Below, piece after piece: positions 43,701 through 53,548 of a stretch of DNA of 64,000 nt. The stretch comes from Bacillus sp. N1-1 (GTDB taxonomy: Bacteria > Bacillota > Bacilli > Bacillales > Guptibacillaceae): NCBI RefSeq assembly GCF_009818105.1, contig NZ_CP046564.1, forward strand, positions 1,302,001 through 1,366,000. Reading direction: 5' to 3'. Numbering within the stretch: position 1 is the first letter of the stretch; every line of letters begins with the position of its first letter. Below the pieces are notes generated by a model that was not told the origin of the DNA, searched no databases, and was given only the letters and a program-made list of their open reading frames with translations. The position numbers were made by a program, and so were the translations under genes.

Positions 43701-45623
43701 TTAAGGAAATGGATGCGGATAAGGGTTAAGCTCCTCAACCGTTAAGTCTCGATCAACAAAACCGAGTTCTTTTGGAACCTTTACTACTCTGCTTAAGCCG
43801 GTGACGCGTCTTAGGTGATGGCCAAATGTCATCGGCAGCATGCCAGGAATGATTACTTTTGCGCAGTGGAGTCCGTTCCGTTTTATTTCTGGTGTTGTTT
43901 GGTCCACTACGATTACATCTAAGTTTAAACTACGAAAGGTTTGTAACAGGTTATTCAGATCCTCTGTAAGATCATCATGAGGCTTTGCTGGTTGAAATGC
44001 CTCTTGGAATGTTTGCAACGGTCGGTTTTGATTTAGTAAAAAGTGAAGGCGTTCCTCAGCTTCAGGAAGTCCGTAAACCATGCCATGATCATCCATTTTC
44101 TTGACGAGCGAAGAATCATGATACATGGCTAGAAATTCGTCTTTCTTCTTCTTGAATTCTTTATTTAATGGTGTGATCATGCCAACACTTTCAAAGATGG
44201 CGCTTTTCACAGCGCGAACGGGATCAAGATGAGCGCCTGCTGCACACATCAGGTTTAAGCGATCAGTATCAGAGGTGCGGTTCTTCGTAATCGTTAAGAT
44301 GCAAGGAATGCCGTGTTCCATCGTGGCATTGTATAAATAAAGATCATAGCCCGTAATCTCCTGCATTCGGTCGATCATCAAGTGGAGCTCTTCGTCGTTT
44401 GACGAGTAAGGATCAATCTGCGGTAGCGAGAGCTTGGCGTACCAGGTTATGAGAAAAGAGTCGCGTTCAAGCACTTCCATCATGCCGTAGAAGATGGCTT
44501 CCTCAAGACTTCCTCCGATCGCACAGCCGTTTGATGTTTCAAACACAAACCCATCCCCGCAGCCCATGCTGTAATACGCGAGACGCTCAGGAACGAGAAT
44601 AGGCTGGTTTTCAATGAGTGAGTAACCCCATACCCAGTTCATTTTTCGATCCGGATGAAACGGAGTGAAAGGGTAACCCTGTTCTGCATACTGTTCATCG
44701 GCATGAACGCCGAGCTTAAGAGGATTCAAGGCACGATCCAGGTTACGATAGGAATTGTGAACAACGGTTCTTTTTCCTTTCGGATCAATCCCACACGAGC
44801 GTTCCATTCCTTCCAATATGGCGGTCATTTCACTCATCGCATACGATGTTGTTCTTCCTGCCGAGCCTTCATTTCCATTGAAGAGGGGGAGGTTCACGAT
44901 TGCATCGGCGTATGTTGTTTCAAAATCGATCATGAGACGATTTAAAAGGCCCGTGCGTGGATCAAGATAATCTTTTGAGAGGACGTTGCGTAAGTCGTTT
45001 ATCGATCGAGTGCGATAGCCGCTGACTTTTATACTTGGTTTTAGCGTAATCACTGCTTCCGCGTCCGTGTCTTCTGGAAGAGAACTGCAAACGGAACAGT
45101 AGGCGTCTGGCAAAATTCGATGGCGAGAGCACTCAAGAGAACCCATGTTTAGTAAGTGGATAGCCCCTTCTAATTGAGCTGAGCCCAGCACTTCATTTTT
45201 GATCAGCTGAGCCATTTGCAGAAGGCCGGTTTGTGAGCTCCATTGATCCTCTATCCCGTTATCCCTTTGGGTTAACACCTGCTGAATTTTCCATAGATCT
45301 TCACGGTCGTTTGCTGCCATCATTTTTCTCGTATCGGCACACTGTGAACAGCCTGCCATACTAGGGCGAACGAGTGGACCGATCACCCCTTCGCCAAAGG
45401 ATAAGAAAGCGCGTAGCCACTTGATGCCGAGCTCTCGTGCTATTTCTTCGGCTTGTTTGTGGATGGTTGGATTCCAGCAATCATGAATGACGAGTAACAG
45501 CGATGTCTCCTCAGGTATCGCCCCTTCTAAATCTGGGAGAAGCGTGAGGTGGCGGGGAGCGAGTTGTTCGGCTACGCAATCTCGCAGCAAACCATTTCCA
45601 ACTAAGGTAATGCTAGTGCTCAC
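43701..45623 (-). CDS. YcaO cyclodehydratase fused to an E1-like docking domain (TOMM)
   Basis: A 640-residue protein. The N-terminal part (about 1-190) is E1/ThiF-like, with an opening ITLVGNGLLRDCVAEQL and two Cys pairs (GCSQC and CSVCS) that likely bind zinc. The rest is a YcaO domain with the ATP-site motif GSLEEAIFYGMMEVLERDS. The C-terminus ends in the proline signature NPYPHPFP expected of active azoline-forming YcaO proteins. It cyclises Cys, Ser or Thr of a precursor using ATP. The GTG start overlaps the stop of the upstream gene. Confidence 0.92.
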   Translation of the reverse strand: MSTSITLVGNGLLRDCVAEQLAPRHLTLLPDLEGAIPEETSLLLVIHDCWNPTIHKQAEEIARELGIKWLRAFLSFGEGVIGPLVRPSMAGCSQCADTRKMMAANDREDLWKIQQVLTQRDNGIEDQWSSQTGLLQMAQLIKNEVLGSAQLEGAIHLLNMGSLECSRHRILPDAYCSVCSSLPEDTDAEAVITLKPSIKVSGYRTRSINDLRNVLSKDYLDPRTGLLNRLMIDFETTYADAIVNLPLFNGNEGSAGRTTSYAMSEMTAILEGMERSCGIDPKGKRTVVHNSYRNLDRALNPLKLGVHADEQYAEQGYPFTPFHPDRKMNWVWGYSLIENQPILVPERLAYYSMGCGDGFVFETSNGCAIGGSLEEAIFYGMMEVLERDSFLITWYAKLSLPQIDPYSSNDEELHLMIDRMQEITGYDLYLYNATMEHGIPCILTITKNRTSDTDRLNLMCAAGAHLDPVRAVKSAIFESVGMITPLNKEFKKKKDEFLAMYHDSSLVKKMDDHGMVYGLPEAEERLHFLLNQNRPLQTFQEAFQPAKPHDDLTEDLNNLLQTFRSLNLDVIVVDQTTPEIKRNGLHCAKVIIPGMLPMTFGHHLRRVTGLSRVVKVPKELGFVDRDLTVEELNPYPHPFP

Positions 45624-47527
45624 CTCGTCTCCCCCTCTCTTAACAGCACGCCATAGATGTCTATGGGTCCATCTTTTTCAAATGTTTCAAGATTTATTTT
45701 TACAATCGAAAGTTCCTTGTTTTGTTGTCCGAAACGGTTTATGACAGAACGGAGAACATCAGCCTGGTCGTTTGCATCATAAGCAGGAATGTCAATGGAT
45801 TGGATCGGTTTATCTTTAACCGGAATCGCTGAAAAAGAGAGAGCTGCCGAAATGGAATCGTTTTGAGCTTCTTTCACGGCCTGTAGGAGCGCACTTCGTA
45901 AAGCGAGCACGAGAGTAAATCCGACGCTTCCGTACCAGCGGTTATCTTCTGCTTTTCTCCATACGACAGGAAGGCCGTTCGTCTCTTTTCCTAAGGCGAG
46001 ATCAGGTGCTTTTTTCATGGTTGATAAAACTTTCAAATAGTAGCGACAGAGATTGTCTTCCACATGTTGAACGGCAAATCTCGATAGGTTTTCCATGCAT
46101 TGATCCGCTTTCTGATTCCATTCCTCTTCTATCATTGTTTGCAGTGCCCGGCTAACAGCCTCTACGAATGACTCTCCAGCACCAATGTGGAGATCGGTTG
46201 GTAAGTACGTAGCCTTTTCGAAAGGAGAGGAAAGTGACGAGGTAATCTCCTCTTTTAATGGGATAACGTACTCTTCAATTCCAGTCAAGCCGGCATCCCG
46301 CCTTGCTTCTTCGTGTGTTAAAGCTGTGCTTATCTGGCTCGGATGTAGCATAGAGGATCCGGATGGTTTGACGTTAACCGTCTGAATCTCACATTGAGCT
46401 AAAGGTAATTGACTCAGCTCGCCTTCTTCCCACTTGTGAAAAATGCCTAACTGGCTGGTTAACTGACTGAAATAGTAAAGGAGTTTGTTCGGATCTTTTT
46501 TCTTCTCTTCACTAAATTCTTTGGAGACATTTTCGACTTCGATCTTTCCTGATACGAGTGGATGTGGGCGATAGGGATGCCATTTGCCCTCAAGGGTTTC
46601 AAAGTTAAGCAGAAATACCTGATTGTTCGAAAGCGCAGGGAGGCCTGTGCTCTTTTTAAACCATTCAAATACGATCACATTCGCTAGCATTGCTCCAGCC
46701 GTCGGTGAAAATGAGCGATTGTTTAGCGATTCAAGATGTAAGCTCCGCCACGCAGATTCCCAGCAGCCGCCATCCGGCGTAACGAGAGGACCGGCCATTC
46801 CAACTCCTTTCGTGCAGATGGCGGGGAGAAACGTTTTTTTCCTTTCTTTACAGGCATGAAGGAGACTGCGTAGCTCCTGCACATTTTCTTCGGAAGACAC
46901 ATATAAAATTGCGTCGAATGGTTCGATCTGCCTCTCCCAGGCGATCGGCCCTCTCTTTAACAAAACTTCAATCGAGACTTCAGGATCTGACTTTCTTGCA
47001 GCTGTTTCTAATTGTTTGATTCGTTGTTGGCTCGTCTTTGCATCTGTAAGTAGGGTCTGGAAACGAGGCAAACCAGATGTAAGTAATGATGAAACCAGCC
47101 CAATTAACATGGATCCTTCTCCAACAACCAGAACGTTTTTCTGACGGTATTGCTGAAACCGATAAGCTCCAGAATCAGTAAAGCTTTCGATGTATTCAAT
47201 CTGTGAAGCATATTTCTGCACGACATTTGGTTCCAACTGGTGGGGACGGTCTCGACTAATGTCACGAAGAAACCCATTCGTAAAAAGGGTATCGGTAATC
47301 TCGTAAACCCGATCACGATAGGGCTTTGATAGTCCATCTGTGAGGGTTGCTAGCGGATATTCTCCGTTATACATCGGGATCAGCTTTTCGATCCATTGAT
47401 AAATCGTGTTACCTTCCATTCGAAATGAACCTGAATTGTTCCTGAAATAAACGCTTCCACTCGGCTCCGGCATGAAAAAAGTGCCCTTCTTTAGCTTTAA
47501 ACGCATGGAAGGATGAACATTCGTCAT
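45620..47527 (-). CDS. ThiF-like thiazole-bacteriocin maturation protein (TOMM)
   Basis: A 635-residue protein of the type annotated as thiazole-containing bacteriocin maturation protein, first gene of the cluster. An N-terminal recognition region (about 1-105) is followed by a Rossmann-like E1 segment (NVLVVGEGSMLIGLVSSLL) and a long C-terminal part without clear catalytic motifs. In related heterocycloanthracin clusters this protein sits beside YcaO and SagB and is thought to handle or bind the precursor. The ATG at 47527 has GTCAGGAGGTGTC in front; the longer frame to 47560 lacks a site. Confidence 0.85.
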   Translation of the reverse strand: MTNVHPSMRLKLKKGTFFMPEPSGSVYFRNNSGSFRMEGNTIYQWIEKLIPMYNGEYPLATLTDGLSKPYRDRVYEITDTLFTNGFLRDISRDRPHQLEPNVVQKYASQIEYIESFTDSGAYRFQQYRQKNVLVVGEGSMLIGLVSSLLTSGLPRFQTLLTDAKTSQQRIKQLETAARKSDPEVSIEVLLKRGPIAWERQIEPFDAILYVSSEENVQELRSLLHACKERKKTFLPAICTKGVGMAGPLVTPDGGCWESAWRSLHLESLNNRSFSPTAGAMLANVIVFEWFKKSTGLPALSNNQVFLLNFETLEGKWHPYRPHPLVSGKIEVENVSKEFSEEKKKDPNKLLYYFSQLTSQLGIFHKWEEGELSQLPLAQCEIQTVNVKPSGSSMLHPSQISTALTHEEARRDAGLTGIEEYVIPLKEEITSSLSSPFEKATYLPTDLHIGAGESFVEAVSRALQTMIEEEWNQKADQCMENLSRFAVQHVEDNLCRYYLKVLSTMKKAPDLALGKETNGLPVVWRKAEDNRWYGSVGFTLVLALRSALLQAVKEAQNDSISAALSFSAIPVKDKPIQSIDIPAYDANDQADVLRSVINRFGQQNKELSIVKINLETFEKDGPIDIYGVLLREGETR

Positions 47528-47729
47528 AAGACACCTCCTGACCCATAGTTCTGACTTCATACTATAAGTCTATGTTCAGCGCTTTGTCTCATATGTGTGG
47601 ACAAAAGCAAGATCCCTTTAGGAGTTAACTTGAAAGGGTTATGAGATGGATATTTATGTTAAAATTGATGAAGGAATGATGAAGTAATCCCTGAAAAGGG
47701 CAGCATTAATGTAATAAGGTGTATATAGA

Positions 47730-48365
47730 ATGAGGTATAAAATGAACAATCGTTGGAATGAATTGATATATAAAATTTGGTCTCCTATTTATGATAAGCT
47801 TTTCAACACCGGACAATTTCTCAAAGCACGGAAAGAGATTTTTAGAAAAACTGATTTTGTTAATGACCAAAAGATACTTTTTGTTGGAGTAGGAACTGGG
47901 GCAGACTTAGAACTGATTGAACATAATGAATTAGATATCACAGCAATAGACTACTCTGATGATATGCTTAAAAAGGCAAGAGCAAAATTCAAAGGCTCAA
48001 CAGTACAATTTTTAAAGATGGACGCTCAAGATATGGATTTTAGTGATAGATATTTTGATGTAGTTATCGGAAGTCTCATATTATCAGTTGTTCCAGATGC
48101 TGAAAAATGTCTTAAAGAGATGTTGAGAGTTTTAAAACCAAATGGGGAAATTATCATCTTTGATAAATTCATACAAAAAGATAAAGGACTTTCTCCGTTT
48201 AAAAAAGCAATAAGACCGCTAATAAAATTATTAGGTACTGATATAGGAATTAATTTTGAAAAGTTGTATAGGAAAAATAAAGACGTCTTTATTGTTAAGG
48301 AAGACAGTCCAATAATGTTTAATGGTATGTATAGAAAGATTATCATCAGCAAAATTGAATATTAA
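47730..48365 (+). CDS. Class I SAM-dependent methyltransferase
   Basis: A 211-residue methyltransferase. The SAM-binding motif I is ILFVGVGTGADLELI, followed by the acidic ITAIDYSDDMLKKA, the DAQDMDFSDRYFDVVIG motif and LRVLKPNGEIIIFDKF. The overall look is of UbiE/PmtA-type enzymes acting on small molecules or lipids. It is divergent from the TOMM maturation genes, 202 bp away, so a role in modifying the TOMM product is possible but unsupported. AAGGTG precedes ATG 47730; ATG 47742 is an alternative. Confidence 0.82.
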   Translation: MRYKMNNRWNELIYKIWSPIYDKLFNTGQFLKARKEIFRKTDFVNDQKILFVGVGTGADLELIEHNELDITAIDYSDDMLKKARAKFKGSTVQFLKMDAQDMDFSDRYFDVVIGSLILSVVPDAEKCLKEMLRVLKPNGEIIIFDKFIQKDKGLSPFKKAIRPLIKLLGTDIGINFEKLYRKNKDVFIVKEDSPIMFNGMYRKIIISKIEY

Positions 48366-48424
48366 TTGTCTTCCGTTAAATCGGAGCGATTGATTAGTAA
48401 GGTGTCGATTCCTTAGTTATATAA

Positions 48425-48459
48425 AAAAGCTTCTCCTATGAACAATAGAAGAAGCTTTT
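48425..48459. terminator. Bidirectional terminator
   Basis: AAAAGCTTCT and AGAAGCTTTT form a 10-bp stem with A and T runs on either side, between two convergent genes. It would end both. Confidence 0.8.
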
Positions 48460-48557
48460 ATATTAAAAGGTTAAATTTCTGTTTTATAGGATTTGCCCAG
48501 TAAGGGGGCTAGGATCACAGGTTTTAAAACTTTTATAATATGAGAAAGCGATTACCA

Positions 48558-49385
48558 TTAAGTAACAAAATATTCATTTAGTGCCTGCTGTAACGTTCCA
48601 AGTGTTTTTGTTTTTTCATTTAACATATTACCGAGATCCGTAACTTTCCTGACAACTGCTTTCCTTAATCCAGTTATGACGGTGTTACACCCCATCAGTG
48701 AGGCACCATCGATAATTTGAATCAATCGGTAAACATCATCGGCACTGATATCTGCTACTCCAGATAGGTCCATAATCAATGTTTGGATACGCATATCGCT
48801 TATTGCGGTTAACACCTTATCCTCAAGGATTTCGGTTCTTTGAGCATCAATTGCTCCGATTAAAGGGAGGATGCTTACCGAGTGGTTAATGGGTATAATT
48901 GGCACGGACAGATTTTTAACTAGTTCTTTTTGAGCGTTTATAAGTGAATCCTTATATTTCGTATAACTTATAAAGAAGGAATTTAAAAAGTAGTCTACTC
49001 GGTTGTTAATTTGTTTTTCCATTTCAAAGAAATTGTAACTCTTATTATTACTTTTCGATTCAGCGTATTTTTGAAAAAATACCCACAATGTTCGACGTAT
49101 AGCTTGTACCCACTCTAATTTAAAAGAGATAGCAAGAGAATGGGTTGCCCAGGCAATTCCTTCTTGTTCTGCAAAAGTATGAAGTTCCTGATCCTTTTCT
49201 TCAATGATATAAACAACGAGTGTATGAGCATTTGCAACAAGATCGATATTCCCTACTCTAAGTATTTCTTCAATCTTATCCTTAACGGTGACAGCTTCTT
49301 TTAGAAGCGTTTCTGTAAAGACTTGGCTATTTGCTTCGAAGAATTCTATAAATTGATAAGAATCTTGATACGTAAATGTTTGCAA
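48558..49385 (-). CDS. RsbR-like STAS-domain protein
   Basis: A 275-residue protein with an N-terminal helical, non-haem-globin-like region (about 1-150) and a C-terminal STAS domain (about 160-270: IIPINHSVSILPLIGAIDA, then LIMDLSGVADISADD and AKKAV-like VITGLRKAVVRKV). RsbR proteins build the stressosome that triggers the sigma-B response. No RsbS, RsbT or other partner is nearby, so it would be an accessory sensor. The start is preceded by GGAGGAGAGG. Confidence 0.82.
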   Translation of the reverse strand: MQTFTYQDSYQFIEFFEANSQVFTETLLKEAVTVKDKIEEILRVGNIDLVANAHTLVVYIIEEKDQELHTFAEQEGIAWATHSLAISFKLEWVQAIRRTLWVFFQKYAESKSNNKSYNFFEMEKQINNRVDYFLNSFFISYTKYKDSLINAQKELVKNLSVPIIPINHSVSILPLIGAIDAQRTEILEDKVLTAISDMRIQTLIMDLSGVADISADDVYRLIQIIDGASLMGCNTVITGLRKAVVRKVTDLGNMLNEKTKTLGTLQQALNEYFVT

Positions 49386-49519
49386 TTGCCTCTCCTCCTT
49401 TATTTATAAACTAGTCATGTTAATTATAAAACAAGTCTCATTTTTATTCATTACCTTTTCCAATGCTTCTCATTATGCAAAAAATTATTTATCACCTTTT
49501 TTGGAATGCACAGATTTGA

Positions 49520-49705
49520 ACAGGTGAGCTTTTGGGAGAAGGCGTCATTCTCACGTTAATCCAGCTTGATGGACGTGGTATTATGACGTTTACATTGTTT
49601 ATCTTCATGATTATCTGAAGGAAAATAGGTTTAGCCGCCTTGAGAATGGTTGAGGCTATTCTAACTGATACATTAGCTGAAGAAGAAAAACTGGAGATCG
49701 CTTAA
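49520..49705 (+). pseudogene. Possible gene remnant with an internal stop
   Basis: One frame reads as plausible protein on both sides of a TGA at 49616-49618: before it LLGEGVILTLIQLDGRGIMT and a hydrophobic run, after it RKIGLAALRMVEAILTDTLA and an acidic tail to TAA. No start codon with a ribosome site is seen. It probably is the decayed end of a membrane protein gene. The rest of the 418-bp interval 49386-49803 holds nothing I can recognise. Confidence 0.25.
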
Positions 49706-49803
49706 TTCACACATAGAAATGAAGTGTTTTTCTATACCAAAATAAACCACCGATGAGACGATGGCTTATTTCGGAATTTCATAAAGGTAATGGTAAAGGT
49801 ATT

Positions 49804-50199
49804 CTACTTCGCATTTTCATCTGGTTGATGAACCCCAAAGATGTTTCCTTCAGTATCCTTATAGTATCCCTGCCATGCCATCCCAGGCAGCGCGTATTTA
49901 GGCAATGCGACCGCACCGCCATTATCAAGAATTTTTGCTTCAATCGTATCGTAATCTTCTACCCCCATCGTACAGGCATAGCCGTTTACAGGCTGATTTG
50001 GTTCTGGGGTTGAACCTTGACGCTGCATGAGTGCACCGTTAATACCAGGCTGGTCGTCGCCGCCAGTCACAACGCCAAAATAATGCATGCCAGCGAAATC
50101 GCTCCAGTCTTCATAAGTCCATCCAAATACTTCACCATAGAAACGTTTTGCGCGGTCCATGTCATCGACGTGAATTTCGAAATGCACTAATCTCCCCAT
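49804..50199 (-). CDS. VOC (glyoxalase/bleomycin resistance-like) family protein
   Basis: A 131-residue protein with the paired beta-alpha-beta-beta-beta modules of the vicinal oxygen chelate fold: GRLVHFEIHVDDMDRAKRFY with the first metal His, and near the end GYYKDTEGNIFGVHQPDEN. It may act as a dioxygenase, isomerase or binding protein; drug sequestration is also known for the fold. A GGAGGGAATC site precedes the ATG. It is a lone minus-strand gene. Confidence 0.88.
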   Translation of the reverse strand: MGRLVHFEIHVDDMDRAKRFYGEVFGWTYEDWSDFAGMHYFGVVTGGDDQPGINGALMQRQGSTPEPNQPVNGYACTMGVEDYDTIEAKILDNGGAVALPKYALPGMAWQGYYKDTEGNIFGVHQPDENAK

Positions 50200-50458
50200 G
50201 ATTCCCTCCTGAATTAAAAATTATTTCGTTTTACCATGTATTTTCTACAAATCTAATAAGCAGTCCTTCTTTAAGATGGAATGAAAGATAATAATAAGGG
50301 CTTTGAACATCTAACGAAGAGGTTGGTTGGGAGGAGGATCCTTTGATTTTATCGAATCATTAGAAGGGGGAGATTCTGAAGATAGGTGGGGCCCTTAAAA
50401 TCAAGACTTTCAATATAGAGGAGCGTTTACGGAAAAATCAATAATAGGTGGGTTAACA

Positions 50459-51283
50459 ATGATTCATGAACTTAATCAAGCTAAATTCTACAAATGCGAA
50501 AGGCTACTAAATGATGTCGGACATTTAGAAGCGAAAGCGGTCATAGAAGGGAATAACCCTGGGCGCATTTTTGTCGATCATCTCGATGCCCCTAAAGCAG
50601 GACTGATCTGGTTAGGCAATCATGACGGCTTTTTCTTTATTGGAGATGAAGAAAATGAGTTGTTTCATCACGAGATCAATGATTTTATCGATACGATAAT
50701 TATTCCTGAAGTAAGACAGCTAAACTTAACCAATTTTATCGTGATTGGCAACCATTCAAGGTGGGATAAGACAATCGAGAAGTTCTTTGCCCATCGTCAC
50801 ATGCAGAAATTTAATCAAAATGTTTATCGGCTGAAACATCATAAGCATGATAAACCTTCTATTAAACAAGATTATCACGTCAAAAAAATCACTAAAGACC
50901 TTTTTCTGAATCAGACCAATTCTATTGAAAATATAGGGTTTTTGCATTCAAAAATAGCAGAGTTTTGGTCTTCTCCCGAGGGTTATTTCGATAAGGGAAT
51001 TGGGTACGGTGTTATCTATCAGAATAAGATTGTGAGTTTATGTTTTTCAGGGTTTGTCGCTGGAAATGTTCACGGGTTAGATATGGAAACAATCGAGGAG
51101 CATCAAGGGAATAAATTAGGTCAGAAGGCAGCTTCTAGTGTTGTGGATGAATGTGTAAGTAAGGGAATGATTCCATACTGGGATTGTGAAGAGGCAAATA
51201 AACCATCGAATGCCATTGCGAAAAAGATAGGATTAGAGAAATCCTTTTCTTACCACGTGTATATTTTTCCGATTGATAACTAG
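50459..51283 (+). CDS. GNAT acetyltransferase (ZmaR-like large family)
   Basis: A 274-residue protein like the GNAT group that includes the zwittermicin-resistance protein ZmaR. The C-terminal half contains the acetyl-CoA part: IGYGVIYQNKIVSLCFSGFV, then HQGNKLGQKAASSVVDECVS and PYWDCEEANKPSNAIAKKIG. The N-terminal half is a variable substrate domain. An AGGTGGG site precedes ATG 50459. It begins a run of acetyltransferase genes. An upstream 260-bp gap (50200-50458) has no clear gene. Confidence 0.82.
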   Translation: MIHELNQAKFYKCERLLNDVGHLEAKAVIEGNNPGRIFVDHLDAPKAGLIWLGNHDGFFFIGDEENELFHHEINDFIDTIIIPEVRQLNLTNFIVIGNHSRWDKTIEKFFAHRHMQKFNQNVYRLKHHKHDKPSIKQDYHVKKITKDLFLNQTNSIENIGFLHSKIAEFWSSPEGYFDKGIGYGVIYQNKIVSLCFSGFVAGNVHGLDMETIEEHQGNKLGQKAASSVVDECVSKGMIPYWDCEEANKPSNAIAKKIGLEKSFSYHVYIFPIDN

Positions 51284-51316
51284 AGGTGATCACAAAATTT
51301 ATTAAGAGGTGAGGGT

Positions 51317-51784
51317 ATGATTTCTTTACATAAAGTTCGAAAAGAAGAAGAGATTATATTGCATAATATCATGCAATTTTATTTTTATGAGTTTAGTAAA
51401 TATTTATCAGATATGAAGTTAGGGGATAATGGAGCTTATAAGCGTATTCAGTTAGATAAGTATTGGCGTGATGATCAATTTCACGCTTATTTTATTAAAC
51501 TAGGTGATGAGTTGATTGGATTTGCTCTTGTAGAAAGTGCTACTATTTCAAGTCCAAACACTATTCAGGAATTCTTTATTATTGCTAAATATAAAGGTAA
51601 TGGATATGGAAAAGAAATGGCGAAAAAACTGTTTACGATGTTCCCAGGTGAATGGGAAATCACCCAGATAGAAAAGAATAAACCTGCACATGCTTTTTGG
51701 AAAGGATTAATTAAGGAAATAAGTGCAGGTAATTATAAGGAATGTAATAAAAATGGCTTATATGTACAGAAATTTAATGTTTAG
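51317..51784 (+). CDS. GNAT acetyltransferase
   Basis: A 155-residue acetyltransferase of the common GNAT fold. The CoA-binding turn is in EFFIIAKYKGNGYGKEMAKK (the R/Q-x-x-G-x-G/A equivalent), preceded by the LIGFALVESA strand and followed by WEITQIEKNKPAHAFWKGL. It acetylates an amine on an unknown small molecule or protein. AAGAGGTGAGG precedes the ATG, 33 bp after the preceding acetyltransferase, so the two are probably cotranscribed. Confidence 0.85.
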   Translation: MISLHKVRKEEEIILHNIMQFYFYEFSKYLSDMKLGDNGAYKRIQLDKYWRDDQFHAYFIKLGDELIGFALVESATISSPNTIQEFFIIAKYKGNGYGKEMAKKLFTMFPGEWEITQIEKNKPAHAFWKGLIKEISAGNYKECNKNGLYVQKFNV

Positions 51785-51853
51785 ATTTTTAGAATAAAAG
51801 AGTTTAAATGGAAAACACTCTTACAGAATCCCATGAAAAAAGGGGTGTGACAT

Positions 51854-52063
51854 GTGAAAAACAGAGAGAATAGGAAGCGTAAAACGATACAGTGGGTTGG
51901 TTTTAGTATCGTTATATTCGCTTTTCTAGTCAATTTGGTCCTGTATGTGACTGGCATTTCTAGTAACTTATCAATCAGCACACTCGATGGAATGAAATGG
52001 ATTGGAATAGGGGTAGGTAGTGTTGTCGTATTGGCGTCCTACTTCATTCCTAAAACGAAATGA
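51854..52063 (+). CDS. Small membrane protein, two helices
   Basis: A 69-residue protein with a very basic N-terminus (KNRENRKRKT) and two hydrophobic helices (about residues 13-35 and 47-64). The start is GTG 51854, preceded by AAAAGGGGTGTGAC. It lies between two acetyltransferase genes on the same strand. Function unknown; immunity to the nearby peptide system is conceivable by size and topology only. Confidence 0.65.
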   Translation: MKNRENRKRKTIQWVGFSIVIFAFLVNLVLYVTGISSNLSISTLDGMKWIGIGVGSVVVLASYFIPKTK

Positions 52064-52144
52064 CCCATCTTTTAACACAGAAGAACATATCAGGAGTAGT
52101 TGATCATGAAGAAAATGATCATGTTAAAAAAGAGGTGAAGATGA

Positions 52145-52606
52145 TTGGAAACGGGAATTAGTTTTAGAATGGCGACTGAAGAAGATTTAGTTGAGATTGT
52201 TGCGATGCTTGCAGATGATGTTTTAGGCAGTCAACGAGAGCGTAATGAAGATCCACTTCCTGAAAGTTACATAAAAGCATTTCATGCGATTACCGCTGAT
52301 CCATACAACGAGTTAATCGTAGCGTGTCATGGTAAGAAAGTGGTTGGCGTACAACAACTTACGATCACGCCATACCTCACCCATCAAGGTGGGTGGAGAG
52401 CTACTATTGAAGGAGTGAGAACCGCAGCTTCTGTGAGAGGGATGGGTGTAGGTACAAAACTGATAAACTGGTCCATTCAACGTGCAAAAGAACATGGGTG
52501 CCATGTTATCCAACTCACAACAGATAAAACAAGGCCAGATGCTTTAAGGTTTTATGAGCGGATAGGGTTTAAAGCAACGCATGAAGGCTTGAAGTTAAAG
52601 CTTTGA
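52145..52606 (+). CDS. GNAT acetyltransferase
   Basis: A 153-residue GNAT protein. It has the RMATEEDLVEIVAMLADD start, VVGVQQLTITPYLTHQGGWR, the acetyl-CoA loop VRGMGVGTKLINWSIQRAKE and the final HVIQLTTDKTRPDALRFYER segment. This pattern is close to widespread amine acetyltransferases of Bacillus. The start is TTG 52145, 5 bp after GAGGTGAAG. Substrate unknown. Confidence 0.88.
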   Translation: METGISFRMATEEDLVEIVAMLADDVLGSQRERNEDPLPESYIKAFHAITADPYNELIVACHGKKVVGVQQLTITPYLTHQGGWRATIEGVRTAASVRGMGVGTKLINWSIQRAKEHGCHVIQLTTDKTRPDALRFYERIGFKATHEGLKLKL

Positions 52607-52658
52607 CTACAAACTCTCGTACCGAAGATTTTAACTTATATCAAGGTGGGATAAAAAA

Positions 52659-53516
52659 TTGAGTTATAAAAAAGTAAATACAACCGTGTTTGCTCTTGAA
52701 AGCGGTGGAGGTAATCCTTGCCCGGTTATTTTACATGCAGACCAGTTAAAGACAGATGAAATGCAAAAGCTAGCGAAGGATTTCGGGCATGAGACGGCAT
52801 TCGTTTTAAAACCAACTCGGTCTGATTGTGATGTGAAGTTCCGTTTCTTTGTTCCATTGCATGAGATGGAAATGTGCATCCATGCAACGATCGGGAGTAT
52901 TACTGTACTAGTCAATCAGGGAATGGTCAACTCGCCAGTTAGAGTTGAAACGATGTTAGGTCCAGTTAACGTCGAATGGACAGTTGAAGAAACGATGGAA
53001 GTTAGCGTGGACCAATTCCTACCTGAATTCAAGGGTGTGAATCTAACGAAAGAGGAAATCAGTAACGCGTTACATATCGAAATCGAGCAAATTGGGGACA
53101 CTCCTATTCAATCTGTCTCAACCTCCCGTCATAAGCTCATCATTCCATTAAAAAACGTTGAAATCCTTAATCAGCTAAAGCCAGATTTTGAAACTCTTTG
53201 GAAGTTATGTGATGACGTGGGTACTTCTGGTTTTTACCCGTTTGCGATTGATGAGAATGGCAATGTCCAAGCACGTCAATTTCCAAAAAGAGCAGGTTAT
53301 AACGAAGATCCAGCAACTGGCGTAGCCGCTTCTGCGTTAGGCGCATATTTAGCAGCCCATCAGGTGTTTGGGCATTCTGGTGATGGATGGCAAAGTTATC
53401 GTGTGATTCAGGGAGTGGCGATGGGGCATCCGAGTGTCATTCGGTATGAGGTATTTGTTGAAGATAATGAGATTAGGAGAACACGAATTAAAGGGAGCGC
53501 AATAGTAGACAGTTAG
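52659..53516 (+). CDS. PhzF-family isomerase/epimerase-like protein
   Basis: A 285-residue protein of the PhzF fold (related to diaminopimelate epimerase). Typical are TVFALESGGGNPCPVIL near the start, FFVPLHEMEMCIHATIG and the second-half EDPATGVAASALGAYL. In PhzF the catalytic Glu sits in the position of ETAFV here. Members isomerise small amino or hydroxy acids, and many have no known role. The TTG start follows AAGGTGGGAT. It lies within the acetyltransferase run. Confidence 0.85.
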   Translation: MSYKKVNTTVFALESGGGNPCPVILHADQLKTDEMQKLAKDFGHETAFVLKPTRSDCDVKFRFFVPLHEMEMCIHATIGSITVLVNQGMVNSPVRVETMLGPVNVEWTVEETMEVSVDQFLPEFKGVNLTKEEISNALHIEIEQIGDTPIQSVSTSRHKLIIPLKNVEILNQLKPDFETLWKLCDDVGTSGFYPFAIDENGNVQARQFPKRAGYNEDPATGVAASALGAYLAAHQVFGHSGDGWQSYRVIQGVAMGHPSVIRYEVFVEDNEIRRTRIKGSAIVDS

Positions 53517-53548
53517 TTGAGAAAATAGCTTCCTAGGGGGAGATTTAT

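Noticed and set aside
49616..49618. TGA as a possible selenocysteine codon
   Set aside because: No selenoprotein family is recognisable and no SECIS-like hairpin follows; a gene remnant is simpler.
50376..50444. 22-codon CTG-started frame after GGGGGAGA
   Set aside because: The spacing from the ribosome site to CTG is very short, there is no ATG, TTG or GTG, and no family resemblance; chance is likely.
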